From: Nitrospirales bacterium
Lineage (GTDB): Bacteria > Nitrospirota > Nitrospiria > Nitrospirales > UBA8639
Direction of reading: 5' to 3'
DNA: 49,199 nt
Assembly (NCBI GenBank): GCA_029261255.1
Contig: JAJDBQ010000243.1
Coordinates: forward strand, 1 to 49,199
Part shown: one piece after another, positions 27,996 to 35,567 of the stretch
Numbering within the stretch: the stretch's first letter is position 1
How the letters are laid out: each line of letters opens with the position of its first letter
Notes under the pieces: model-generated
Seen by the model: the letters and a program-made list of their open reading frames with translations, nothing else
Databases searched by the model: none
What the model was told of the DNA's origin: nothing
Made by a program: the position numbers and the translations under genes

Positions 27996-28493
27996 TTAGA
28001 CCTTGAGCAACTGCTTAGCCAATTCGGCAAATGCCAACTCGACACATTCACCGGTCTTGGCACTGGACTGCAGAACAAGGCAGGCATTTGAAGCCAGATC
28101 TTCATACATCTCAGGGTCTACCTGCCAAGACTCACGCAGATCGTGTTTATTGATGACAAGTGCATAAGGAACAGGCCCCATCGACTGCATAGCCATAGCG
28201 TGTAGTTGTCGCGCAACCTCTAACGTTTCTTTTCTTGTTCCATCAATAACCAACAAGTACCCTGCTGATCCTTGCAAATATGAAGCCCGAACTTTCTGGA
28301 AGTCATCTTCTCCATAGACATCCCACAATACCAAGAGTAACTCGGTGTCATTCACACACATGGATTTTTGATCAATTTTCACACCAATAGTCGTGTGATA
28401 TTTATCAGAAAATTGTCCCGTGACAAAACGTTTCACCAAGCTGGTTTTTCCAACGGAAAATCCACCAAGCATACAAACTTTTTTTTGTATCAT
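27996..28493 (-). CDS. Ras/Rab-like small GTPase (165 aa)
   Basis: A complete minimal GTPase domain: G1 GGFSVGKTS (residues 10-18), G2 Thr in YHTTIGVKI, G3 WDVYGEDD (Asp58, Gly61), G4 NKHD (115-118), G5 SSAK (143-146). The position of Ras Gln61 is Glu62, so intrinsic hydrolysis may differ from Ras. There is no lipid-modification motif or C-terminal extension. Known bacterial relatives (MglA and other Ras-like prokaryotic GTPases) are switches for polarity or motility and commonly pair with roadblock-type regulators. Here the start lies eight bases after the stop of an OmpA-domain gene that carries a roadblock/longin-like region, so both are probably translated from one message. Confidence 0.93.
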   Translation of the reverse strand: MIQKKVCMLGGFSVGKTSLVKRFVTGQFSDKYHTTIGVKIDQKSMCVNDTELLLVLWDVYGEDDFQKVRASYLQGSAGYLLVIDGTRKETLEVARQLHAMAMQSMGPVPYALVINKHDLRESWQVDPEMYEDLASNACLVLQSSAKTGECVELAFAELAKQLLKV

Positions 28494-28501
28494 CGAGACC
28501 T

Positions 28502-30274
28502 TTATTGACGATTTTGAGATAAACGACTCGGTGTTTCAACAACTCTGAAAACCACATGACGCCCTTGTGGCACAGGAGAATCCTGTGAAAACACGGCTGG
28601 GGAGACCTCAGGACTCGAACCCTCTGCCATAAGACTGACCGCCTGCAAAGGACCAGTTTCCAGTTCTCTTTGGACGGTCTGAGCTCGGCGCCCCCGTAAG
28701 TTTGCATTCACCTCATTTGTCCCATCTGGGCTCGAAAAGCCAAGAATGTGAATACGGGCCGTCATATGTAACGTCCAGGCTGAGTGATCTAACGCTTGAA
28801 TCGTGCGAGCAATGTCCATGAGAACAGATTCTTGGTCTTCACGAAGGTCAGACTCCCCAACTCCAAAGGCAAGGATTTTTCTTTCCAAGCTCGCTTTTAC
28901 TGTCTCAAATTGTTTCACATCTGTATCAACTAATTGTTTCATTTCAATATGTGAGACACCGGGGATGATCGGGCCAAGCAATCGAGTCTGCTCGATCCAA
29001 GCATGCGAAGCCTCTCCCGACAAGGTCAATGTCCGACCTTCCCCACCAAGTACGACTGTGCTTGGCGGACGCAACTGAATCATGGCTCGGGCTCGGACAA
29101 ATTCAGGAGTCAGGTCCATAAATGGTTTCAAACGAAAAACTACTTGTTGCGAGGAATAGTCCAAATCCGAAAGAATCTGTTCTGGGTTGATTGCCAAGGG
29201 ATCCCTCAATCCATTCACAATCGCAGGAACCCCCTCCTCTTGCACTCCCGTGATGACCAACCCAGGCTCCTGCTCCACTCGTTCCAATAACTGCCGCCAG
29301 CGTTGTTGTTCTGAATACGCCTGATAGGCCCACAACCCGATACCGACGATCAAAGCACCTAACAGCACCCAAACAACCCACGAAATACCTTTGGATTTCT
29401 TCTCAAATTGGGCCTGTAAACAATCTTCTAAAGGCAAACGCGCCTCTTGAAAAACTGTCGTATCACCATGAAAGCTCTGCAGTAATTCCGAGAATTGAGC
29501 ATGAATGGTTTCGAGCGCTTCTTGGAATACGTCACGCAACTCCATTGGTGGGTCACCCCGAATGACGCCCGCCAAGATGGCTCCTGAACCCTGGTCAATC
29601 CATACGGTTAAATCGCCAATCCTCAGGGACTCCAAACCATCCTCCTGTTTTTGTCCGAACGAATCACGGACAAAGTCCTGAATCGCAGTTAGCATCCCAG
29701 AAATGACTTCTTCCCCTTGCCCGCTAATTCCGTCGGCTACGACATGATTTAAGAGAATTCCTGTTTTTTTGTGGATGAGAAACACCTGTTCAACTCGAAA
29801 CCGTAGGGTATGCAGCAAGAGAACTTCAGCAAAGGACTTCCCGGTCCTGAAGGCTTCCCATCGCCATTGAAGCCCTTTCCAGGACATACTATATTCCAAC
29901 GTTTGATTCAGTGATTGAACCATGCCTCGCATCGCACGAGTAATGGCTTTTCGGATTGCCGGGCCTAAGATAGGAGCAATGGAATCACTGATCAGCTGCG
30001 GCGATTGTTTAATAGAAAGAGAGAGCGCCTCCTGGGTAATCGGAATCATGGAAGAGAGCAATCGGCTATCCTGTTGTGCGCGGAGCCGAATAGCATCTGG
30101 CAACACACGACCAACATCGCTTGGCTCAAGAATGTAGTGATCCAGCCTGTTTTTTAGCCGCTCGAGTTCGGTCTGCTCAGGTGCCAGTAATAATTGACGG
30201 AGATGAGAAAAACCCTTGGCTTCTTTCACCGAAAGACGAGCAGGGTCAAGAGGAGGGCGAGATGGACTTGCCAT
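28502..30274 (-). CDS. Transmembrane OmpA-domain protein with longin/roadblock-like cytoplasmic part (590 aa)
   Basis: Residues 1-160 are helical (PSDVGRVLPDAIRLRAQQD, SIAPILGPAIRKAITRAMRG). Residues about 163-270 look like a longin/roadblock fold: strands QVFLIHKKTGILL, a helix EEVISGMLTAIQDFVRDSF, strands LTVWIDQGSGAILAGVIRG and a helix LRDVFQEALETIHAQFSELL. One membrane helix follows (about 297-317, ISWVVWVLLGALIVGIGLWAY). The C-terminus (about 465-580) is an OmpA-like peptidoglycan-binding domain with ILGFSSPDGTNEVNANLRGR. The topology is therefore cytoplasm-membrane-periplasm, with a possible GTPase-binding module inside and a cell-wall anchor outside. No signal peptide. The next gene is a small GTPase (eight-base gap) and a coiled-coil gene lies 73 bases upstream. 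Confidence 0.82.
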   Translation of the reverse strand: MASPSRPPLDPARLSVKEAKGFSHLRQLLLAPEQTELERLKNRLDHYILEPSDVGRVLPDAIRLRAQQDSRLLSSMIPITQEALSLSIKQSPQLISDSIAPILGPAIRKAITRAMRGMVQSLNQTLEYSMSWKGLQWRWEAFRTGKSFAEVLLLHTLRFRVEQVFLIHKKTGILLNHVVADGISGQGEEVISGMLTAIQDFVRDSFGQKQEDGLESLRIGDLTVWIDQGSGAILAGVIRGDPPMELRDVFQEALETIHAQFSELLQSFHGDTTVFQEARLPLEDCLQAQFEKKSKGISWVVWVLLGALIVGIGLWAYQAYSEQQRWRQLLERVEQEPGLVITGVQEEGVPAIVNGLRDPLAINPEQILSDLDYSSQQVVFRLKPFMDLTPEFVRARAMIQLRPPSTVVLGGEGRTLTLSGEASHAWIEQTRLLGPIIPGVSHIEMKQLVDTDVKQFETVKASLERKILAFGVGESDLREDQESVLMDIARTIQALDHSAWTLHMTARIHILGFSSPDGTNEVNANLRGRRAQTVQRELETGPLQAVSLMAEGSSPEVSPAVFSQDSPVPQGRHVVFRVVETPSRLSQNRQ

Positions 30275-30347
30275 AGGATTACTATTTACCTACTGGCCAA
30301 GCAACATGAATGGTCTGTGTCTAATGTTCACGATGCAATGAATTCGT

Positions 30348-30974
30348 TTATGATTGTTCAGTGTCCCTCTGACCGACTTTCAGCCGTAAGGCCACATCCA
30401 TTAACATTTCAGCTAGGTCTGCACGATTCGTTTTATCCGTTTTCAATTCGTTCAACGCTTCCTGAAATCGGCCCTGCATATCAGCCAAAGCCTGTTGGTG
30501 CTGCTCGCTTAGTTCTGCTTTTTGCTGAGTAAGCTGTCCTTCCAATTTCTGATGTTGCGTTGTGGTCTGATCATGTAATCCAGATAATCGACTCTCAAGT
30601 TGAGAGCCCATTGTCTGCATGACTCGACCAACTTCTTCCATAGAATTCGATCGTCCGTCCTGTTCTTCTTGAATCTGATTCGTCAAGCGAGAGACTTCAC
30701 CGTTAACGTATGTTTTGATGTCATCCATTGACCGGGTCAACTGATCTTTGAGGTCTGTGCTCTCTTGCAATAATCGTTTTTCAAGATGGTTGCATCGTTC
30801 GTCAAATTCCCGGCTCTGAGTCCCAAATAAAATATCCCGAACTTTTTCTAAGTTGCCTTCCTCAGCTGAATCTTGCAGGTCCCCTTGTGATGAAGAGTCA
30901 GAGTTGCTTGCTGGAGTCTCAGAAACCTCATAAGAAACCTTTTTCTGCCGCTTTGATTGTTCAACTGGATTCAT
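30348..30974 (-). CDS. Coiled-coil protein of the GTPase/OmpA cluster (208 aa)
   Basis: After a disordered, Ser/Glu-rich N-terminus, residues about 42-62 read LEKVRDILFGTQSREFDERC, then NHLEKRLLQESTDLKDQL, a segment I recognise as conserved in proteins encoded beside OmpA/GTPase pairs in other bacteria, including cyanobacteria (from memory, not searched). The rest is one long coiled coil (about 60-195) ending in LAEMLMDVALRLKVGQ. No signal peptide or membrane helix, so cytoplasmic. GAGGGA sits about six bases before the ATG. The role may be scaffolding between the GTPase and the membrane protein, but that is inference. Confidence 0.75.
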   Translation of the reverse strand: MNPVEQSKRQKKVSYEVSETPASNSDSSSQGDLQDSAEEGNLEKVRDILFGTQSREFDERCNHLEKRLLQESTDLKDQLTRSMDDIKTYVNGEVSRLTNQIQEEQDGRSNSMEEVGRVMQTMGSQLESRLSGLHDQTTTQHQKLEGQLTQQKAELSEQHQQALADMQGRFQEALNELKTDKTNRADLAEMLMDVALRLKVGQRDTEQS

Positions 30975-31361
30975 GATGGTCCCTCACTCACAAATTTTGG
31001 CCTAGGAAAGATCACGTAAGAAAGGAAATCCTACCACCCTGGGAAACTGCGAACAAGCGACGACCTCCTGGCACTTCGGCTTTCTCTTTTTTCTTGGAGA
31101 GAAATCCATGATACACCTTCTGATAGAGGGCGGCGAAACTTGTTAAGAATACTGGAATTCCCTCCCTCTATACTATGACTACTAGGAACTATACGTCCTA
31201 CAAACAGTAAACACTGACAACTTATAATTTTTTACGAGAGGGTTAATCAGCTCGGCGAGAAATTGAGAGGACGAAAAATGCGTGATGAGGCTAAATGGGA
31301 ATCCTGAGGCACACGCAATTAGACAACGTGAGCAGGATAAGATCGAAAAAGTGCCATTAAA
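30975..31361. other. Intergenic region upstream of the coiled-coil gene
   Basis: No coding frame, hairpin or repeat I would defend. It probably contains the minus-strand promoter for 30974. A half-site for sigma-54 (TGGCAC, minus strand near 31350) lacks its -12 element. Confidence 0.35.
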
Positions 31362-31562
31362 TCAATCTTTTTCTGGTTCAGAACCTCCATGTTGATGCGT
31401 GACACGGTCTTCATCGAACATATCAGCCATTTCTTGTGCCATGACATCATTATCATGAGGGAGGGAAACCACAGACAATTCTTTTTTTACTTTTGGGGCT
31501 TCAGCCGTAGGATCTTTGTCCTCAGAATTGCCAGCTTCTAATTTTTTCTCATCATCTATCAT
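31362..31562 (-). CDS. Small acidic hypothetical protein (66 aa)
   Basis: A short, highly charged protein, acidic at both ends (MIDDEKKLEAGNSEDKDP; DMFDEDRV), with a basic patch in the middle (PKVKKEL). It is supported as a gene by a good ribosome site (GGGAGAG, about six bases before ATG 31562) and by lying 20 bases after the stop of the four-cysteine-pair gene. No family is recognised; it looks disordered. Probably co-transcribed with the zinc-binding protein upstream. Confidence 0.55.
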   Translation of the reverse strand: MIDDEKKLEAGNSEDKDPTAEAPKVKKELSVVSLPHDNDVMAQEMADMFDEDRVTHQHGGSEPEKD

Positions 31563-31582
31563 GACTCTCTCCCTTACAAAAG

Positions 31583-32029
31583 CTATTCAAACGATTCCAA
31601 AAATGACTGCTCAGGAAATTTGACCTGACATTCTCCACACGTCACAAAATAGACCGATTCACGAACAGAAATCACCGCCCTGAAATCTAACGACACCCCA
31701 CGATGACGGCAGGATTGACAGGCAATTCCCTTGAGGATATACGGAATATCAGGTTGGGTTTGAAGGTAAAATTCCATATCCGTATAGACGGGAAAGATAT
31801 AATGGCAATCGAGACAAATCGCCTTCCAATCCCCATCCCCTTTGGCGACTGTCCTGGAATCAATGCCGAAACGATTGCCTTTGCAAATCGCACACTTCAC
31901 TTCCCCTAAGCGGGCTTCAACGTCTTTGATGCTTAATTGAACCATCTGGAGTAACCTATTTTTCCAATAAAATCGCGAGCTCTCTTCAGTATAGGCTGCT
32001 GGGGGGATTCCCGCAACCGGACTTGCCAT
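31583..32029 (-). CDS. Putative zinc-binding protein with four CxxC pairs (148 aa)
   Basis: Four CxxC pairs are present: CAIC, CLDC, CQSC and CGEC. They are arranged as two zinc-ribbon-like halves: CAICKGNRFGID to AICLDCHYIFPVY, and IACQSCRHRGVSLD to VTCGECQVKF. Residues 1-40 are helical and without Cys. Such double ribbons often mediate protein or nucleic-acid contacts, but I recognise no specific family. No ribosome site is seen at ATG 32029; GTG/ATG choices inside would still keep the cysteines. Gene order puts it at the head of the minus-strand group, with the acidic protein 20 bases downstream. Confidence 0.68.
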   Translation of the reverse strand: MASPVAGIPPAAYTEESSRFYWKNRLLQMVQLSIKDVEARLGEVKCAICKGNRFGIDSRTVAKGDGDWKAICLDCHYIFPVYTDMEFYLQTQPDIPYILKGIACQSCRHRGVSLDFRAVISVRESVYFVTCGECQVKFPEQSFLESFE

Positions 32030-32214
32030 TGAATAGTAGAATAACGCGCTTCATCAGCGAGCGAAGGACTTTCATGCATGCTGCTCGAGTTTTCCCCTCC
32101 CCATGACAACAAGAAATCTGATACAACTCGTCACGCGCCACTCCAAAGTCATATGAGTCTTGGGAATGCCCCAGTTCGTATTCTTCTCTACGTTACTTTT
32201 ACGCAACTGCCTTT

Positions 32215-33045
32215 ATGCCTGAACTCCCAGAAGTCGAAGTCGTCGTCCAACACCTCAACGCCCACATTCTTGGAGCGACAATTGAGACCCTAACCATTCA
32301 TCGATCTGATATCGTCCGAATAGGGCATGACCTTATTCCTTGGTTTCCTCAAGCCAAGGTGACTCAAATACAGCGATTGGGAAAATGTGTGGTCATGACC
32401 TGCCAACGTTCCGGACAAAATCGGTACATCCTCTCAGAACTCGGCATGACGGGGCTCTGGTTTTATCAGGCGTCTTTGGCAGCCTCACCTCAACATATTC
32501 ATTGCCAGATCACGTTATCCGGGAAAAAAATCAAGGAACTGCATTATTGGAATCCTCGCCGATTTGGTCGGCTTTGGCTCTTCGAGCAATCTGAGTTGGA
32601 TGCTTTTATGCAGCGCCGATTTGGACCTGACGCCTTAACAATCAACCAAAAAGAATTTTGCCAACTAATTCAAGCAACTCGGGGACAATTGAAATCATTC
32701 TTGCTCAATCAACATCGCCTGGCGGGCATTGGCAATATCTATGCAAATGAAATTTTATTTCGAGCCAAAATTCACCCTGATGCCAAAGGCCATCACCTTC
32801 GCCAGATATCTTGCCAACGACTACACCAAGCAATGCATGACGCTTTGCGAGAAGCGATCGCCGCCGGAGGCTCGTCTATTCGAGACTTCCGCAGACCCGA
32901 CGGTTCGCAAGGGCACTTCCAGAAGGCTCATCAGGTCTATCAAAAAGATGGAAAACCTTGTCGACATGGATGCCAAACGTTAATCAAACGCCTTCAGAAA
33001 GAACGCAGTTCGTTTTTTTGTCCTTTCTGCCAAAAGAAGTACTAA
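32215..33045 (+). CDS. mutM: Formamidopyrimidine-DNA glycosylase (Fpg/MutM)
   Basis: Base-excision repair enzyme that removes 8-oxoguanine and formamidopyrimidines and nicks the strand by beta/delta elimination. The catalytic N-terminus is intact (M-P-E-L-P-E-V-E, Pro2 and Glu3), Lys57 is present in RLGKCVV, and the helix-two-turn-helix HRLAGIGNIYANEILF is standard. The C-terminal zinc finger has four cysteines but the first pair is C249-RHG-C253 (three residues between) instead of the usual two, before FFCPFCQ; this may be a neutral one-residue insertion. 276 residues is normal length. No clear ribosome site before the ATG. First of a plus-strand group with phoH, ybeY and ftsY. Confidence 0.95.
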   Translation: MPELPEVEVVVQHLNAHILGATIETLTIHRSDIVRIGHDLIPWFPQAKVTQIQRLGKCVVMTCQRSGQNRYILSELGMTGLWFYQASLAASPQHIHCQITLSGKKIKELHYWNPRRFGRLWLFEQSELDAFMQRRFGPDALTINQKEFCQLIQATRGQLKSFLLNQHRLAGIGNIYANEILFRAKIHPDAKGHHLRQISCQRLHQAMHDALREAIAAGGSSIRDFRRPDGSQGHFQKAHQVYQKDGKPCRHGCQTLIKRLQKERSSFFCPFCQKKY

Positions 33046-33061
33046 GACGAAATCCTCTTCC

Positions 33062-33090
33062 TTGTTGGATGTCGGGGCCTTTGTTAGAAT
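33062..33090 (+). promoter_or_regulatory. Candidate sigma-70 promoter for phoH
   Basis: TTGTTG and TAGAAT are separated by exactly 17 bases, in the gap before phoH. The -10 matches TATAAT in five of six positions, the -35 is weaker. Confidence 0.4.
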
Positions 33091-33150
33091 GCAGCCACGG
33101 TGACAATATTGTTGATACCCATGATTTCAGGAGGGTAATACTTATTACCT

Positions 33151-34140
33151 GTGCGAAAAATTAAACTACAAGAAGGAGTCAATTTAGCCAATCTCTTCGG
33201 ACCACAAGACCTGCACCTCAAAATGATTGAAGGGGAGCTACAGGTCAATATGGCTGCACGTGGAGACGAGATCACGCTGGATGGACAACCTGAATCTGTC
33301 CTACGCGCCGAGCATATTTTACAAGAATTAGCCGGCTGGACTCGGGGCCGTCACGAATTAAAGCCTGAAGATATCTCACGAGCCATCCGAGCGACTGAAG
33401 AAAAACGTGACAGCCCACTCAAGCCCTATACCTTTTCCACCAATACTAATACCCATTCCACAACAAAAGGCAGGGTCAATCCAAAGACGCCCACGCAGCA
33501 GGTCTATCTTCAAGCCATCAAACAATCCGACCTGATCATTGCCATAGGACCTGCTGGAACAGGGAAAACATATTTGGCCATGGCAATGGCCTTGGCTGCC
33601 CTGACTCAGAAACACGTCAGCCGCATTATTTTAGCGCGTCCCGCTGTTGAAGCCGGGGAACATCTGGGATTTCTCCCTGGCGATTTGTTTGCCAAAGTCC
33701 ATCCCTACTTGCGGCCATTATACGATGCCCTCTATGGCATGATGGATATTGACCATGCAAATCGCCTCATCGAACGGGGGGAAATTGAAATCGCCCCACT
33801 CGCGTTTATGCGCGGAAGGACGCTGGATGACGCATTTGTGATTTTGGATGAAGCGCAGAATGCCACGACCGAACAAATGAAAATGTTTCTGACACGCCTC
33901 GGGATGAACTCGAAAGCCATTGTCACGGGAGATATCACGCAAGTCGATCTACCTCATTCACAAAAATCTGGATTGACCCAGATTGCAGAAATTCTTGTGA
34001 ACATTGACGGAATACAATTCGTGTATTTTTCTGAGCAGGATGTCGTCCGCCATCGGTTGGTCAAAGACATTATTAAAGCCTATGATCGGTTTGAGGCTGA
34101 ATCGGGGTCGCACAACAATGGTCAAGGACCAAGGGTCTGA
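33151..34140 (+). CDS. phoH: PhoH family ATPase
   Basis: 329 residues. A P-loop IGPAGTGKTYLAMAMALAA and a DEAQN Walker B (VILDEAQNATTEQMKMFLTR), then TGDITQVDLP, are characteristic of PhoH/YbeZ, an ATPase/RNA-helicase-like partner of the RNase YbeY. The N-terminal part (about 1-100) contains the usual KH-like region (LKMIEGELQVNMAARGDEIT). The start is GTG 33151, fixed because an in-frame stop lies 15 bases upstream; AGGAGGG is at 33129-33135, a longer spacing than usual. ybeY follows six bases later, the standard arrangement. Confidence 0.94.
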   Translation: MRKIKLQEGVNLANLFGPQDLHLKMIEGELQVNMAARGDEITLDGQPESVLRAEHILQELAGWTRGRHELKPEDISRAIRATEEKRDSPLKPYTFSTNTNTHSTTKGRVNPKTPTQQVYLQAIKQSDLIIAIGPAGTGKTYLAMAMALAALTQKHVSRIILARPAVEAGEHLGFLPGDLFAKVHPYLRPLYDALYGMMDIDHANRLIERGEIEIAPLAFMRGRTLDDAFVILDEAQNATTEQMKMFLTRLGMNSKAIVTGDITQVDLPHSQKSGLTQIAEILVNIDGIQFVYFSEQDVVRHRLVKDIIKAYDRFEAESGSHNNGQGPRV

Positions 34141-34146
34141 TGACCC

Positions 34147-34596
34147 ATGGCCATTTGGTTCAAAACTCATCTTCGACGCACAACCGTCCGAACCTCCACG
34201 ATTCGACGCCTCGCGCAGTCAATATTAGTAGAAGCGGGACAACCCACTGCAGACTTGAGCCTCTCATTGGTCGGCAGAACGCGTATGCGCAGTCTCAATC
34301 GGCAATATCGAGGACGAGATTATCCAACGGATGTCCTCGCGTTTCCTATGGAACAGATCGGATCACCGGCCACCGTCTTTTTGGGAGATGTCGTCATCTG
34401 CGTGCCCGTGGCCATTGGACAAGCTTCTCGGTTTGAAAACACGGCTGATCAAGAACTGTTACGATTATTGATCCACGGGACACTTCATCTTCTAGGCTAT
34501 GATCACGAAAAATCAACACGGGAAGCCACGAGAATGCAACAAAAAGAACGTAGGATCGTCAAAGCACTGGCTCCCGCTCCTCGACTTCTTCTCTAA
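34147..34596 (+). CDS. ybeY: Endoribonuclease YbeY
   Basis: 149 residues with the zinc motif H-x3-H-x5-H (HGTLHLLGYDH), the signature of the 16S rRNA maturation/quality-control RNase YbeY. YPTDVLAFPM and GDVVICVPVA are the family's other conserved blocks. Immediately downstream of phoH, as is usual. Confidence 0.96.
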   Translation: MAIWFKTHLRRTTVRTSTIRRLAQSILVEAGQPTADLSLSLVGRTRMRSLNRQYRGRDYPTDVLAFPMEQIGSPATVFLGDVVICVPVAIGQASRFENTADQELLRLLIHGTLHLLGYDHEKSTREATRMQQKERRIVKALAPAPRLLL

Positions 34597-34639
34597 CTCG
34601 ACGATTGCCACACATTCTCACTTTTCCCTTTTTTAATTT

Positions 34640-35566
34640 ATGAGCTGGATCCAACGTCTTCAAGATGGCTTAGCGAAAACACGCCAAAGCGTACAAAGTT
34701 CTTTGCGACGCATGGTAGGAAGCGAACTTGACCCAACAGTCGTAGAAGATGTGGAAGTCAGTCTTCTTCAAGCTGACGTGGGTGTCCGTACGGTTCAGCG
34801 GTTTCTGGATGAAGTCAATTCCAAAACCGGCCCATTTAAGTCGGCCACTCCCCTTGAAGTCCTACGCACCATTCTTCTCGATATTCTCAAAAAAGGCGAA
34901 GCAGAGCCACTGGACGAAATCATTCGTCGAGGCCCAAAACCTTTTGTATTCTTAATTATCGGCATTAATGGAGTCGGAAAGACGACGACCATTGCCAAGC
35001 TGGGACATCGCTTCAGTCAACGTGGACTCAAAACACTCTTTGTTGCAGGCGATACCTTTCGAGCAGCCGCGATCGAACAATTAGATATCTGGGGCAAACG
35101 AACAGGCGTTGATGTGATTAAACATCAACAAGGCTCTGATCCTGCTGCCGTCGTGTTTGATGGTATCGTTGCAGCCAAATCACGAAACGTCGATGTGGTG
35201 CTCATTGATACCGCCGGGCGGCTGCATACCAAAACCAACTTGATGGATGAATTAAAGAAAATGAAGCGGATTATCGAACGCGAAATGCCTGGTGCCCCGC
35301 ACGAAACGCTCCTCGTGTTAGATGGCACACTTGGCCAAAATGCCATCGCGCAAGCCCGCCAATTCCATGAATCAATTGGTGTCACAGGACTCGCGCTCAC
35401 GAAGCTGGATGGAACCTCCAAAGGCGGCGTTGTGGTGGCCATCGTCGAGGAATTGAATCTTCCCATTCGTCTCATAGGCGTGGGGGAAAAAGAAGAAGAT
35501 CTCCAAGACTTCAATGCGTCTGCATTCATCGACGCCTTATTGCCCCAAGAAACACCACCCGATTGA
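34640..35566 (+). CDS. ftsY: Signal recognition particle receptor FtsY
   Basis: 308 residues: an N domain (about 1-90, including LQADVGVRTVQRFLDE) and a complete SRP-type G domain with GINGVGKTTTIAKLG, GDTFRAAAIEQL, DTAGRLHTK and TKLDGTSKGG, ending in the DLQDFNASAFIDALL tail. The long acidic A domain of the E. coli protein is absent, as in many bacteria. FtsY docks ribosome-SRP complexes at the inner membrane. It follows ybeY by 43 bases and precedes the peptidase gene by one base. Confidence 0.97.
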   Translation: MSWIQRLQDGLAKTRQSVQSSLRRMVGSELDPTVVEDVEVSLLQADVGVRTVQRFLDEVNSKTGPFKSATPLEVLRTILLDILKKGEAEPLDEIIRRGPKPFVFLIIGINGVGKTTTIAKLGHRFSQRGLKTLFVAGDTFRAAAIEQLDIWGKRTGVDVIKHQQGSDPAAVVFDGIVAAKSRNVDVVLIDTAGRLHTKTNLMDELKKMKRIIEREMPGAPHETLLVLDGTLGQNAIAQARQFHESIGVTGLALTKLDGTSKGGVVVAIVEELNLPIRLIGVGEKEEDLQDFNASAFIDALLPQETPPD

Positions 35567-35567
35567 T

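Noticed and set aside
31340-31360. TGGCAC half-site on the minus strand, possible sigma-54 promoter
   Set aside because: The -12 GC element at the required spacing is missing; the same is true for TGGCAC near 31070 on the plus strand.
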